Shown: positions 17,329 to 26,300, counted from the stretch's first letter. The stretch: 38,452 bases of DNA from Terriglobales bacterium (GCA_015654835.1 JAATGG010000195.1:1-38452), one strand, 5' to 3'. Notes: generated by a model from the letters alone, not told the origin. Made by a program: numbers and translations.

Positions 17329-17717
17329 GTATAGCGATTCTCCAGTTGTTACATAGAGCGAAGTCTCTGAGGCTGAGTCGCTTTTTCTTGCCGCGCCACA
17401 TCGCGAGAAATTTTGATCGCCGTGGGGGAGAAAAAGTCACTTGCATGGGGCACAAACTGCCATGCAAACCGGAGAATCGTTCTAGTTCTACATCATGATT
17501 TTCGCACGCAGGCTGGCAGCCTCGGTGCATATCAGGAAGGGACGAGTTGCAGTATCTACCAACGCCAGTTCCAAAGATGCTTGAGCGGCCTGCCGACAAG
17601 GCAATTCTCACTCATCATAGGCCGAGATAATGTGATTTGCCTCACACCATGGATGGAGATGAAACAGGATAAGAGCACGGAGAGAAGACAGAGCCAGCCG
17701 GGAGGCGGGCTGCGAAT
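17329..17717. other. Non-coding gap upstream of ccmF
   Basis: About 390 bases with no convincing gene. Short frames here have Cys/Arg-rich, low-quality translations. It should hold the ccmF promoter near 17340-17450, but I cannot fix -35/-10 elements. A purine-rich tract (about 17660-17700) resembles the dispersed AGAGAACAGG-type repeats. No riboswitch or tRNA was recognised. Confidence 0.5.
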
Positions 17718-18098
17718 TTAAACTGCCTTGCTTTCGTCTTCCGTCAGCAATTGATCGGCAGCCTCAAGCATGCGTTCGGCAGGAACAGTTCTGGAGAGAA
17801 AACGGACGCCTTGCCCTGTATAATCGCTCGCCATTTCGCGAGCGCCGCCCAGCACCAGTACCGGTACCGAGGGCAGACGGGCCAAAAGCTCATCGACAAA
17901 GGCAGGTCCACGGAAGCCCGGCATGTGCAGGCCCGACACCACCAGGGCAAGCTTCTCTGCAAAGCGAGGCTGCTCGATTAAACAAAAAGCCTCCGCCGCA
18001 TCGGCCACTCGCTGCACATCTGCGAATCGCCTCTCTAGGATGGACTTACGCACGAACGCCTGAAGGGGATCGTCGTCCACCAACAAAATTGTCGCCAT
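17718..18098 (-). CDS. Orphan receiver-domain protein lacking the phospho-acceptor Asp
   Basis: The 126-residue protein is a single CheY-like domain. It begins MATILLVDDDPLQAFVRK with the acidic pocket (DDD at 8-10). Where receivers read LVLLDLHMPG, this one reads LVVSGLHMPG, so the Asp is Gly-56 (bases 17931-17933) and the residue before it is Ser. The switch Thr/Ser region is VLVLGGA instead of a T-A or S-A pattern, and the conserved Lys of the FLxKP motif is Arg (FLSRTVP). It therefore cannot be phosphorylated in the usual way and belongs with atypical receivers. ATG 18098 has AGGGGA upstream. There is no output domain and no kinase beside it. A uvrB terminator separates it from uvrB, so it is transcribed alone. 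Confidence 0.85.
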   Translation of the reverse strand: MATILLVDDDPLQAFVRKSILERRFADVQRVADAAEAFCLIEQPRFAEKLALVVSGLHMPGFRGPAFVDELLARLPSVPVLVLGGAREMASDYTGQGVRFLSRTVPAERMLEAADQLLTEDESKAV

Positions 18099-18221
18099 GT
18101 TCCCCTAAAGCCTGCGCTGTACCCTGATCGACTGGCGGCGCGGCGCTATTGAGTAGCTTTTCGATAAGATGTACAAAATTGAACAGGGGTTGCCCTAACG
18201 TTGTCGCCTTTCAGGCGAAAA

Positions 18222-18269
18222 AGAAGCGACCCGGCGGTCCCCCTCCGGGTCGAGAGGGGGACCGCCGGG
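18222..18269 (-). terminator. uvrB terminator
   Basis: A perfect 15-bp stem (18230-18244 with 18255-18269) with a 10-base loop lies about 75 bases past the uvrB stop. On the minus strand it is followed by CGCTTCTTTTT (18219-18229), a good T-rich tail. A second small hairpin (18204-18218) follows. This is a strong intrinsic terminator for uvrB. Confidence 0.85.
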
Positions 18270-18292
18270 CGCACTCCGCGTCTTCCCCCACG

Positions 18293-18320
18293 ACACGGCT
18301 CGCAGAACACGGCTCAGAGA
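18293..18320. repeat. 14-base tandem repeat near the uvrB terminator
   Basis: ACACGGCTCGCAGA (18293-18306) is followed directly by ACACGGCTCAGAGA (18307-18320) and a third partial unit beginning ACACG. The period is 14 and the copies differ at three positions. It lies between the uvrB stop and its terminator and resembles the AGAGAACA-type repeats elsewhere in the window. Confidence 0.55.
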
Positions 18321-18342
18321 ACACGTCCGGGAGGACAGAGCT

Positions 18343-20334
18343 TTAGCCGAACAAGAACTCCTTGTCGCGCAGTTCCTTGATCGAGTCGCGCAGTTTGGCG
18401 GCTTTTTCGAACTCGAACTTCTTGGCTGCCTCGCGCATTTCCGTCTCCAGCTTGGCAACGTATTGATCGACTTCGGCCTGAGAGGCGAATTCCGGGATGC
18501 CGACGGCTTCTTCCAGGGCAATATCGCCGTATTCAGCCTTCAGAATCTGCGCCAATCCCATATCGACCGCGCTGATGATCGATTTGGGGGTGATGCCGTG
18601 CTCCTCGTTATAGGCCCGCTGGATGGTTCGGCGGCGGTCGGTCTCGTCCATTGCCCGGCGCATGGAATCGGTGATCCGGTCGGCGTAGAGAATGGCGCGG
18701 CCTTCGACGTTACGCGCGGCGCGGCCCATGGTCTGGATCAGCGATCCGGACGAGCGCAGAAAGCCTTCTTTGTCGGCGTCCAAAATGGCAACCAGCGAGA
18801 CTTCGGGCAGGTCGAGCCCTTCGCGGAGCAGGTTGATGCCGATCAGCACGTCATATTCGCCTTTGCGGAGGCCGGCCAGGATCTTTACCCGTTCCAGGGT
18901 CTCGATTTCCGAATGCATATAGCGGCAGCGCACGCCGACTTCGGTGTAGTAGCCCGCCAGATCCTCCGACATTCGCTTGGTCAGGGTGGTCACCAGGACC
19001 CGCTCGTTGCGCTTGGCGCGGTCGCGAATCTCCGCCAGCAGATCATCGATCTGTCCCTTGACCGGGCGAATCTCGACTTCGGGATCGACCAGGCCGGTGG
19101 GACGGATGACCTGTTCGACCACGACGCCGGCAGCACGCGTCAACTCGTAGGGGCCCGGGGTGGCGGACACATAAATCGCCTGCTGGATGCGGTTCTCAAA
19201 CTCCTCGAACTTTAGAGGGCGGTTGTCGGTCGCGGAGGGCAGGCGGAAGCCGTAATCCACCAGGTTCTGTTTTCTGCTGCGATCGCCGAACCACATGCCG
19301 TGCACTTGTGGAATGGTGGCGTGGCTCTCGTCCACAAATAGAAGAAAGTCGCGCGGAAAATAATCAAGCAGCGTGGGCGGAGCTTCGCCCGGCAGACGGC
19401 CGGAAAAGTGGCGCGAATAGTTCTCGATGCCATGGCAATAGCCCATCGACTTGATCATTTCGAGGTCGAACCGGGTGCGCTGATTGATGCGTTGCGACTC
19501 GACCATGCGCCCTTGCGACTCCAATTCAGCGGTCCACGTATTCAACTCGGTCACAATCGACTGGATTGCCTCAGCCTTGCGCTCGGGCTGCACGACATAG
19601 TGACTCTTGGGGTAGATGGGCAGGCGCGCGTACTTCTGCTTGACGGTGCCGAACAGCGGATCGATCTGCGAGAGCGACTCGATCTCGTCGCCGAACAACT
19701 CGATGCGGTAGGCCATCTCGTCGTAGGTCGGGAAGACCTCGATGACGTCGCCGCGCACGCGAAAGGCGCCGCGGCGAAAATCCGCGTCGTTGCGCTCGTA
19801 GAGGATCTCCACCAATCGGCGGGTAATATCTTTGCGGCTGATCCGCTGGCCCTTCTCCAACAACAGCAACATGCCGTAGTAAGCTTCCGGCGAGCCGAGA
19901 CCGTAGATGCAACTGACCGAACTGATGATGATGGCGTCGCGCCGCTCAAACAGACTGCGGGTCGCCGAGAGGCGCAGTTTGTCCAACTCCTCGTTGATGG
20001 TGGCTTCCTTCTCTATATAAAGGTCGCCGGCGGGGATGTAGGCTTCGGGCTGGTAATAGTCGTAATAGCTGACAAAGTATTCGACGGCGTTGTCGGGGAA
20101 GAACTGCTTGAACTCATGGTAGAGCTGCGCCGCCAGGGTTTTGTTGTGGGCCAGAATCAGCGCCGGGCGGTTCGACTGCTCGATGACCTTGGCCATGGTA
20201 AAGGTCTTTCCCGACCCGGTGACGCCGAGCAGCACCTGATGCTTCTCTCCAGCGGCCAGTCCGGAGACCAGTTCCTCGATAGCCCGCGGCTGATCTCCTC
20301 GGGGCTTATAAGGTGTCACCAAGTGAAAGTCCAT
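18343..20334 (-). CDS. uvrB: Excinuclease ABC subunit B
   Basis: The 663-residue DNA-damage-recognition helicase-like subunit of nucleotide excision repair. It shows Walker [13 protein letters not shown] (about residues 35-46), the beta-hairpin region [17 protein letters not shown], the DEAD-like [11 protein letters not shown], the helicase motifs [20 protein letters not shown] and QTMGRAARN, and a C-terminal UVR motif (about 620-655, [20 protein letters not shown]) that contacts UvrC. Length matches the family. I chose ATG 20334; the open frame also allows a TTG 15 bases upstream, but the family starts at this Met. A TATAAT box ends six bases before this ATG with no ribosome site between, suggesting a leaderless mRNA. 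A strong terminator follows the gene. Confidence 0.96.
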   Translation of the reverse strand: MDFHLVTPYKPRGDQPRAIEELVSGLAAGEKHQVLLGVTGSGKTFTMAKVIEQSNRPALILAHNKTLAAQLYHEFKQFFPDNAVEYFVSYYDYYQPEAYIPAGDLYIEKEATINEELDKLRLSATRSLFERRDAIIISSVSCIYGLGSPEAYYGMLLLLEKGQRISRKDITRRLVEILYERNDADFRRGAFRVRGDVIEVFPTYDEMAYRIELFGDEIESLSQIDPLFGTVKQKYARLPIYPKSHYVVQPERKAEAIQSIVTELNTWTAELESQGRMVESQRINQRTRFDLEMIKSMGYCHGIENYSRHFSGRLPGEAPPTLLDYFPRDFLLFVDESHATIPQVHGMWFGDRSRKQNLVDYGFRLPSATDNRPLKFEEFENRIQQAIYVSATPGPYELTRAAGVVVEQVIRPTGLVDPEVEIRPVKGQIDDLLAEIRDRAKRNERVLVTTLTKRMSEDLAGYYTEVGVRCRYMHSEIETLERVKILAGLRKGEYDVLIGINLLREGLDLPEVSLVAILDADKEGFLRSSGSLIQTMGRAARNVEGRAILYADRITDSMRRAMDETDRRRTIQRAYNEEHGITPKSIISAVDMGLAQILKAEYGDIALEEAVGIPEFASQAEVDQYVAKLETEMREAAKKFEFEKAAKLRDSIKELRDKEFLFG

Positions 20335-20346
20335 GGAGAAATTATA
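20335..20346 (-). promoter_or_regulatory. Candidate uvrB -10 box placing the start of transcription at the ATG
   Basis: On the minus strand TATAAT (20346 to 20341) is followed by TTCTCC and then the uvrB ATG. A consensus -10 six bases before the start codon would put the transcription start at or next to the A of ATG. The -35 region is poor (TCGCCA/TTCGCC). No LexA-like palindrome was seen. Confidence 0.4.
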
Positions 20347-20515
20347 CAAGAAGAGCGAATGTCTGGCGAAAATAGGGCGACCGATTGAGGCGGCTGGACA
20401 GGGCGGCGAAGTTCGTTTGTCTTAGCAGGATTCGCTGGCCTGTGCGCGAGTTGCGAGGCAGTTCCGCACCTTCGCGGTACAATTGCAGGCATTCGTTTAG
20501 TACCGTGGAGGCTTT

Positions 20516-20974
20516 ATGCGCAGGATTCTGCTCGTCCTTCTTGCCGTCGTCTTTGCCGGTTCATTGATTCCTCAACTGATAGCCCAGGGTGCCCCGCCGC
20601 AAGGCGGAGCGGACCAGCCCTACACAGTTGAGTACTACTACAAGGTGCAGTGGGGGCATCAACAGGAATTTCTCGATCTGTTTCTCAAGAATCACTATCC
20701 GTTGTTGCAGAAGATTGCAGCGACCGGCCGGGTGCTGTCGGTCAAGATCGAGACGCCTGCTTATCACACCACGGAAGATGGCCGCTGGGATTACCGGGTG
20801 ACGATTCGCTATAAGAATTCGACTCTGGCCACGACCGCCAACCCCGAGGAAGAGGCTTTCATCCAACAGCTATGGCCCGACCAGCCAACGTATAAGAAAG
20901 AAGAGCAGCGGCGGTTTGAGATTCTTCTGTCTCACTGGGACTTGCCCGTAACCGACATAACTCCGAAGAAATAA
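20516..20974 (+). CDS. Small exported protein of unknown function
   Basis: The 152-residue protein has a signal peptide (MRRILLVLLAVVFAGSLIPQ, cleavage near residue 24, LIAQG). The mature domain is about 125 residues with YTVEYYYKVQWGHQQEFLDL, WDYRVTIRYKNS and a charged C-terminus ending PKK. The opening YYKVQWGHQQEF...KNHYPLLQK resembles NIPSNAP/dimeric alpha-beta-barrel type small domains in layout, but I do not recognise the family firmly. ATG 20516 has GTGGAGG at good spacing. A TACAAT (20478-20483) could be its -10, without a good -35. It is divergent from uvrB and 68 bases upstream of the MgtC-family gene, possibly co-transcribed with it. Confidence 0.75.
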   Translation: MRRILLVLLAVVFAGSLIPQLIAQGAPPQGGADQPYTVEYYYKVQWGHQQEFLDLFLKNHYPLLQKIAATGRVLSVKIETPAYHTTEDGRWDYRVTIRYKNSTLATTANPEEEAFIQQLWPDQPTYKKEEQRRFEILLSHWDLPVTDITPKK

Positions 20975-21042
20975 GCAAGCTTTTTCGAGCGAGCCGGGCA
21001 TTCGTTTCTCTGAGCTGTCCGGCGCCGCTCGTGCGTGGTGGA

Positions 21043-21534
21043 ATGCAAATTTCAGAGATCGATGGGCAGAGCGCGAAGCAGTTTATCGAGCTTGGCTCAG
21101 CATTTGTGTTGTCCGCTGCGATTGGCTTGGAACGCCAGATCCGCAACAAGAGCGCGGGGATGCGCACCTATACCGTGGTGGGCATGGCGGCGGCGCTTTT
21201 CGTGCTTGTCTCGAAATATGGATTTACCGATGTGCTGAGCAACGGCCGCATCGTGCTCGATCCCTCACGTGTGGCGGCACAGATTGTTTCGGGCATCGGC
21301 TTTATTGGCGCGGGGCTCATCTTTGTCGAAGGCGATCGCGTCAAGGGCCTGACCACGGCAGCCACTATCTGGCTGGTGACCGGCATCGGCATGGCGTGTG
21401 GAGCGGGTTTGCCCTGGCTGGCGCTGGCCTCGACGGGCGCTTACTTCATTGTTGCGCTGATTTTTCCGTTCATCGTGCGGCTGTTGCCGGTGGTGCCGAC
21501 GCCGGAAAAGCCCAGGGACCGCGAACACGATTAG
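21043..21534 (+). CDS. MgtC/SapB family inner-membrane protein
   Basis: The 163-residue protein has about four to five TM segments and the MgtC signatures IGLERQIRNKSAGMRTYTVV, SGIGFIGAGLIFVEGDRVKG and LTTAATIWLVTGIGMACGAG. MgtC relatives modulate F1Fo ATPase or Mg2+/acid tolerance in pathogens. Here the C-terminal regulatory extension of long MgtC is absent, as in SapB/YhiD-type short members. Two starts are possible: GTG 21031 and ATG 21043. GGTGG lies only just before the ATG, so the choice is uncertain. The product probably works in stress or Mg2+ homeostasis, but this is family inference. Confidence 0.88.
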   Translation: MQISEIDGQSAKQFIELGSAFVLSAAIGLERQIRNKSAGMRTYTVVGMAAALFVLVSKYGFTDVLSNGRIVLDPSRVAAQIVSGIGFIGAGLIFVEGDRVKGLTTAATIWLVTGIGMACGAGLPWLALASTGAYFIVALIFPFIVRLLPVVPTPEKPRDREHD

Positions 21535-21536
21535 AG

Positions 21537-21578
21537 CGGCTCTCGAATTGATGCGCTGCCTTATATGTAGGAGAGCCG
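21537..21578. terminator. Hairpin between convergent mgtC-like and epimerase genes
   Basis: CGGCTCTC (21537-21544) pairs with GAGAGCCG (21571-21578), an 8-bp stem around a 26-base loop. It fills the whole gap between two convergent stop codons. There is no good T-run on either strand, so termination is only a possibility. Confidence 0.4.
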
Positions 21579-21580
21579 GC

Positions 21581-22573
21581 TTAGTCGTTTCTATGCCGCC
21601 ACTGATGGACCAAGTCTTCTGCCGCTTCGGGCCATTCGGGAAATTCAAATTGGAAGCCCGCGTCGAGCAGACGGCCCGGCACTACGCGGCGGCTTTTCAG
21701 CATCAGCTTCCACTCGGTGTTCATCAAATAGGCTCCCAATTCGATCAGGGGCGCCGGCAACGGAAATCCATTGGGAAGGCCCCAGGCTTCGCGCAGCGTC
21801 AGCATCAAGAGGCGGTTGGGCAGGGGATTGGGGGCGGCAAGGTTGACCGCGCCCTCCATCTCTTCGCGCTCGATCAGGAAGGCGACGGCCCGGGCAAAAT
21901 CGGTTTCGTGAATCCACGATACAAATTGCCGGCCGTTGCCTTGCGGGCCACCCAAGCTAAGGCGCACCAGGTTCGATAGCGATCCAAAGGCGGTGCCGGG
22001 CACGGGCCTCATGACGATGGCGGTGCGCATCGCTATTTTGCGCGTGCGGGGCGTCTTAGCCGCAAAAAAAGCGGCCTCCCAGTCCTTCGCCAAGGCGACT
22101 GAGAAGTTCCACGCCGCGGGTGCACGCCGCCGGTTGGAGATCAGCTCGTTGCCGCCCAACTCGCCAGTGGCTTCGTCCATGTCGCGGCCCAAGGCATGAC
22201 GATAGATGCTGGCCGTCGATGCATTTAGCCATAGTCTGGGCGGGTCGGCCAGGCCGGCGATTACATGGCCGAGCAGGCGCGTCGATCCAATGCGGGAGGC
22301 GTAGATGGCTTGGCGGTTGGCGGCGGTGTGGCGGCAGTTGAGGTCGCGGCCCACGAGGTTGATGCACACATCCGCGCCTTCCAGATGCTCGGTCCAGGGA
22401 CCGATGTGTTCGCCGTCCCAGTGCACGGTCTGCCATGGGGCGGCATAGGGTCCGCGCGTCAGCACCGTTACGTGGTGGCCACGCTCCGCAAAATAGAGTG
22501 CCAGCACCTGGCCAAGCCGGCCACTGCCGCCGGGCAGGACAATGCGTAAAGCCCGCGGGCGCATGTCGCTCAT
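21581..22573 (-). CDS. TIGR01777-type NAD(P)-dependent epimerase (SDR39U1/YfcH-like)
   Basis: The 330-residue protein is an extended short-chain dehydrogenase. The Rossmann opening is LRIVLPGGSGRLGQVLALYF, then VCINLVGRDLNCRHTAANRQ and RIGSTRLLGHVI. The C-terminal DUF1731 cap has KSRRVVPGRLLDAGFQFEFP and EWPEAAEDL. Family members are uncharacterised nucleotide-sugar epimerase-like enzymes. The usual GGTGFIG is GGSGRLG, which keeps the three glycines. The catalytic Tyr/Lys region is less clear: STASIYRHALGRDMDEATGE keeps a Tyr but the usual YxxxK spacing is not evident. ATG 22573 is used; ATG 22564 is an alternative. It is separated from the solenoid gene upstream by 23 bases, so the two may be co-transcribed. 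Confidence 0.85.
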   Translation of the reverse strand: MSDMRPRALRIVLPGGSGRLGQVLALYFAERGHHVTVLTRGPYAAPWQTVHWDGEHIGPWTEHLEGADVCINLVGRDLNCRHTAANRQAIYASRIGSTRLLGHVIAGLADPPRLWLNASTASIYRHALGRDMDEATGELGGNELISNRRRAPAAWNFSVALAKDWEAAFFAAKTPRTRKIAMRTAIVMRPVPGTAFGSLSNLVRLSLGGPQGNGRQFVSWIHETDFARAVAFLIEREEMEGAVNLAAPNPLPNRLLMLTLREAWGLPNGFPLPAPLIELGAYLMNTEWKLMLKSRRVVPGRLLDAGFQFEFPEWPEAAEDLVHQWRHRND

Positions 22574-22596
22574 GACTTCAGGGTACAGGGTCGGGG

Positions 22597-23133
22597 TTAC
22601 AGCCTGGGCGGGAAAGGATAGCCGCGCAGCAGCAGGCGGCGGTGATAGCTGCGGTACTCCCGCACGACCAGCAGGATCGCGAGCATTACGATCAACAGGG
22701 GACCCCAGAAGACCCAGCCCGGCTGCACGACGCGATCATTGCCAACGGTGACCGACGAGGGAGTGCGCACGTCGCCGAACAGCGCCACCATGTCTTTGCC
22801 GACCGAGACGTTTTCTCCGAGGCGGATGGAGCCGAAGAAGCTGACCAAGTCCTGGCCGATCGAGGCATTATCGTCTGCCCGGACACTGCCGAAGAAACTG
22901 ACTACGTCTTGATGCGCGCGGCCGGCAATGTGCACGTTGCCGAAGAAGACCACGATGTCGCCCTCGACCGTGCCTTCCGCATCCACACTGCAAAAGAAGC
23001 AAACGGCGTCGCCTACCGAGGAGCCCGAGGCGACATGGATGTTGCTTCCGAACTGCACCGCATCTTCTGTCGCATGGGCAGGGAGCGCCGCGACAAGAGC
23101 AAGCAAGCAAAAAAACATTGTTCGCTGAATCAT
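22597..23133 (-). CDS. Exported short beta-solenoid-like protein with FFGS repeats and C-terminal anchor
   Basis: The 178-residue protein has a signal peptide (MIQRTMFFCLLALVAALPAH, cleavage at AHA-TED). About five repeats of roughly 19 residues follow (residues 30-125), each with a core like DVVSFFGSVRADDNASIG. A C-terminal TM (about 137-155) and a basic tail (REYRSYHRRLLLRGYPFPPR) complete it. The repeat rhythm suggests a small right-handed beta-solenoid, as in bactofilins or polymer-forming proteins. Cys residues FFCSV in the first repeat replace FFGSV. The open frame runs over 1 kb further upstream, but that is antisense-type translation; ATG 23133 has GGAGGT at ideal spacing. Function unknown. 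The neighbour 28687-29523 has similar short beta repeats. Confidence 0.8.
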   Translation of the reverse strand: MIQRTMFFCLLALVAALPAHATEDAVQFGSNIHVASGSSVGDAVCFFCSVDAEGTVEGDIVVFFGNVHIAGRAHQDVVSFFGSVRADDNASIGQDLVSFFGSIRLGENVSVGKDMVALFGDVRTPSSVTVGNDRVVQPGWVFWGPLLIVMLAILLVVREYRSYHRRLLLRGYPFPPRL

Positions 23134-23468
23134 AGTTGTACCTCCAACCAAATACGGGCCCGGCCACCGCGAAGTTCCAAGAGTGTTTGCAGAAATGATC
23201 TCGCCCGGTTCCGAAAAGAATGCTGTCGGGGGATATCCTCCAGACCTGCGATAGCCGGGCCGAGTGCTGGCGACCAGTCTACGTCGTTTTCGTCTCGCAC
23301 TAAAGTTACATTCGTGCCGGCCCCTTTGGCTTGGAATGGCGGGGGCGATTACCTTGACGGATGTCGGCTCACGGGGGTAAACGGATCGAACAGGATGGCG
23401 GATGCCGGGCGGCATGGGATTGCGGTTGAGCGAAACCCCATCGCTACCCGGCAGCCGTGGGCGATGCT
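23134..23468. other. Non-coding gap between the TonB receptor and the solenoid gene
   Basis: About 335 bases with no gene I can support. It contains the promoter and ribosome site of the solenoid gene near 23134-23200. I found no strong hairpin after the receptor stop on the minus strand. Confidence 0.5.
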
Positions 23469-26135
23469 TTAGAACTCGAACCTCATGCCGAGTTGAATGC
23501 GGCGGGGCGGGTTCACGGCGGTCACATCGCTGAAGGTCGGCGAGGTTTCGACCGTGTCGATGGTGGACGGGTTGACGTGGTTGAGCACGTTGAAAGCACC
23601 GGCGGAAAAGCCCAGGCGCGGAGCTTCTTCGTCCTTGTTGTCGGTGAAGGCGAAGTCGTGGCCCCAGCGCAGATCCAGATCCACGTAAGAGGGGCTGGTC
23701 TCGGTGTTGCGCGCCACGCCATCGGGCCGGGTGTTGAACAGGTCGTCTCCGTAGGCGTCGGTTCCGGTGAGGATGGTCCACGGGGTGCCGGTGTTGGCCC
23801 AGATGCCGGCCGCCATGTTCAGCACCTTTTCCGGCTGGAACATCGCGTACATGCCGACGCGATGACGGCGGTCCCAGGCGGCATTGGACCACTCGTCGTC
23901 GGGGTCCTGCTGATTCTGCGGGAACCAGCCGATGCCGTTGGTGTTGGACTCGAAGTGGGACCAGGTGTAGCGGCCGAAGCCGGTGAAATATTTGTTGAGG
24001 CGGCCGCGGTAGGAGATGTCCATCCCGTCGCCCTCGAAGAAGCCGTCGGGCTGCATCTGGCGGATGCGTCCATAAGCGGGATCGGGCCGCTCGGTGTAGC
24101 CGGAGGCCATGGTGGGGGCGTTGATATCGAGCGAGCGGAAGGTGCCGATGCCGCGCACCGAATAGACGCTGACGATGCCGGTGGCCCGCTCGCCCAACTG
24201 CCGCTCCACCGACAGGCCGTACTGGATCTGGTAGGGAATTTTGGCGTGGGGGGCAAGCAGGGCGAGACTTGGCGGTTGCTCGGCCAGCGTGGTGCAACTG
24301 GTAATCGGCACGCAGCTTTGCTGGGGGTCGGAGGGATCGAGGGAGAGCGTGACGGAGCGGCGACTGGCTTTTTCATAGCGGGCCAAGTCGAGCAACGGGC
24401 CGGAACCGAAGCGGTCGTAATAGATGCCGCCGCCGCCGCGCACAATGGTCTTCGACGTCTCGTCGAGCACCCAGGCAAAAGAGACGCGCGGCGAGAACCC
24501 GAGCCGCCGCGTGGCCAGAAAATTCTGCCAGTCGTAACGCAGTCCGGGGGTAATGGAGAAGCGGTCGTTGAACTTGTACTGGTCCTGGATGAACGCGCCC
24601 ATCTCCTGCTGGTGATAGACAAAGTGCACGGTGCCGGTGTTCTGCGAGAAGCCGGAAGGGCGGTTGTCGGCGTAGTTTTGCAGAGCCGTCCGTTCGTCGG
24701 AGCCTAGCGTCGGGCCAAAGGTGTAGCTGCCGAGTGCGTTGGTGTTGTCGTCGTAGGCGCGGCGGTCGATGTGCGGGGTGCCGATTCCATACTTGACGAA
24801 GTTGCGGCCGTGGGTCCACGTCATCATGTCGTAGATGGCCACGTTGTACTCGGTGCCCAGCGAATCGTTCTGTGCGGAACCGGCGACGAAATCGCCTGTC
24901 ACATTGATGTAGGGCGCTTCGACGGTGTCGGTGTGTCGGCTTGAATCGCGTTCCGCAACCAGAGAAAACTGGTTGAGCAGTACGCCTGAGAGGGTAGAGT
25001 CCAAATGGGCGGTGGCATCGTCTTCGCGGTAGAGATTGTTGTATCCACCCGCGGCCAGCGTCTGCCCCCCGACGCCCTGATTCTGCGCGTTCCAGTCCTG
25101 GTAGCTGTATTGCACATAGCCGGAGTGCTTCTCGCCGAACTGGTGCGCGGCCCGTATGCTGAACTCCGTGTCGCGGGTTGGCGCCGGCACGTTGGCGCTG
25201 AAGGCTCCCGAGGGATTTGCCGGTGTGGGCACAATCGTCGCGCTCACGACGGCATTCAGATCTTCTTCGGCGCGGTTGAAGGAGAACAGGAAGCTGCTCT
25301 TCCTGGCCAGCGGAATCGGCCCGGTGACGTGGCCCTCATAGACGCGCCGCTGCTCGAACGGCTTCGAGGGCGCCAGGGCGTTCTGCGCGTTCATCGAAGA
25401 GTCGCGGAAGAGAAAATTGAATTGCCCATGATAGTGGTCGGCAGCGGACTTGGTAATGATCTCCATCTGCCCGCGGCCCGGCCAGTAATACTGCGCCGAA
25501 TAGGGATCCTGGTTGATGCGGATTTCCTGTACCGCCGAGGCGGAGACGGTGGCGCGGTTGGCCTCGACGCCATCCACCAGCAGGCCAGAGCCGCCTGTTC
25601 CCGCGACGTTCTGATCGAGGAAGGCACTCATGGCGGTGCCGTAGTCGTTGTCGAAGATGGGCAGCGACTTGAGGTCTTGCGAACTCATTACCGACGAATC
25701 GCGGTTGGCCTCCGGGGCGGTGAGATCCGTATTGGTGTCGCCGTTGACCTGCACGGTGGTAGCCGCCGCGGCGATGGGCAGCGTGATATGCACCAGCGGC
25801 GCGTTCAAGGGGGTGGCAGCCGGGCCGCCAATCATAACCTGCGTCTTGGTGGTTTCGAATCCAGGCTCAGAAACGACCAGGGTATAGTTGCCGACATGCG
25901 GCGCAGCGATCTGAAAGCTGCCATCTCCGCTGGAGTGGTTGCTGCCCGCGACCGCGCCGTTGGTGTCTAGCAGGTCGATTTCGGCCCCGGGAACAATTGC
26001 GCCCGTAGTGTCGGCGACCACGCCATGCACGGCGGGGGCTGCAGGTTGTGGGTTGGTCGAGGGCGAAGTGGTGTGGCAGGCAAAAGCAGCGGAAGGGGCA
26101 AGCAGGACCAGAACCAAGGCAAGAGAACGCATCAT
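23469..26135 (-). CDS. Oar-like TonB-dependent receptor with carboxypeptidase-regulatory domain
   Basis: The 888-residue outer-membrane protein starts with a signal peptide (MMRSLALVLVLLAPSAAFAC) and a carboxypeptidase-regulatory domain (about 35-125, VVADTTGAIVPGAEIDLLDT and SSGDGSFQIAAPHVGNYTLV). A plug region (about 140-245, LLVDGVEANRATVSASAVQE) and a large barrel follow, ending RRIQLGMRFEF with a terminal Phe, typical of outer-membrane barrels. Acidobacteria have many such receptors, thought to import oligosaccharides or other large nutrients; the ligand is unknown. It is shorter than most Oar proteins (1000-1200). I chose ATG 26135 because GGAG lies 7 bases upstream; a TTG four codons earlier is possible. 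The HAD phosphatase gene lies upstream on the same strand, 165 bases away. Confidence 0.9.
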   Translation of the reverse strand: MMRSLALVLVLLAPSAAFACHTTSPSTNPQPAAPAVHGVVADTTGAIVPGAEIDLLDTNGAVAGSNHSSGDGSFQIAAPHVGNYTLVVSEPGFETTKTQVMIGGPAATPLNAPLVHITLPIAAAATTVQVNGDTNTDLTAPEANRDSSVMSSQDLKSLPIFDNDYGTAMSAFLDQNVAGTGGSGLLVDGVEANRATVSASAVQEIRINQDPYSAQYYWPGRGQMEIITKSAADHYHGQFNFLFRDSSMNAQNALAPSKPFEQRRVYEGHVTGPIPLARKSSFLFSFNRAEEDLNAVVSATIVPTPANPSGAFSANVPAPTRDTEFSIRAAHQFGEKHSGYVQYSYQDWNAQNQGVGGQTLAAGGYNNLYREDDATAHLDSTLSGVLLNQFSLVAERDSSRHTDTVEAPYINVTGDFVAGSAQNDSLGTEYNVAIYDMMTWTHGRNFVKYGIGTPHIDRRAYDDNTNALGSYTFGPTLGSDERTALQNYADNRPSGFSQNTGTVHFVYHQQEMGAFIQDQYKFNDRFSITPGLRYDWQNFLATRRLGFSPRVSFAWVLDETSKTIVRGGGGIYYDRFGSGPLLDLARYEKASRRSVTLSLDPSDPQQSCVPITSCTTLAEQPPSLALLAPHAKIPYQIQYGLSVERQLGERATGIVSVYSVRGIGTFRSLDINAPTMASGYTERPDPAYGRIRQMQPDGFFEGDGMDISYRGRLNKYFTGFGRYTWSHFESNTNGIGWFPQNQQDPDDEWSNAAWDRRHRVGMYAMFQPEKVLNMAAGIWANTGTPWTILTGTDAYGDDLFNTRPDGVARNTETSPSYVDLDLRWGHDFAFTDNKDEEAPRLGFSAGAFNVLNHVNPSTIDTVETSPTFSDVTAVNPPRRIQLGMRFEF

Positions 26136-26300
26136 GCAAATCTCCAAGGCACAGCAGAACCGAAAGCAAGAATGAAAGCGATTTCAGGAAATTCTGTTAA
26201 ACGTAGTTTAACGCGCCTCGACTTCCCGCCGAACGGAGAATCGAGAACAGAATCAGAGAAACAGGCTTCCAGTCCAGCCGTGCAGGCTCGGAAAAATGCG

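Noticed and set aside
16285..17334. 349-codon plus-strand open frame inside ccmF
   Set aside because: Antisense of ccmF, which has unmistakable family motifs. No ribosome site or domain.
17312..17611. 99-codon minus-strand frame upstream of ccmF
   Set aside because: Cys/Arg-rich random-looking translation, overlaps the ccmF start, and no ribosome site or family match was recognised.
23457..24707. 416-codon plus-strand open frame inside the TonB receptor
   Set aside because: It is antisense to the receptor, Gly/Val/Glu-rich, has no recognisable domain and arises from biased composition.
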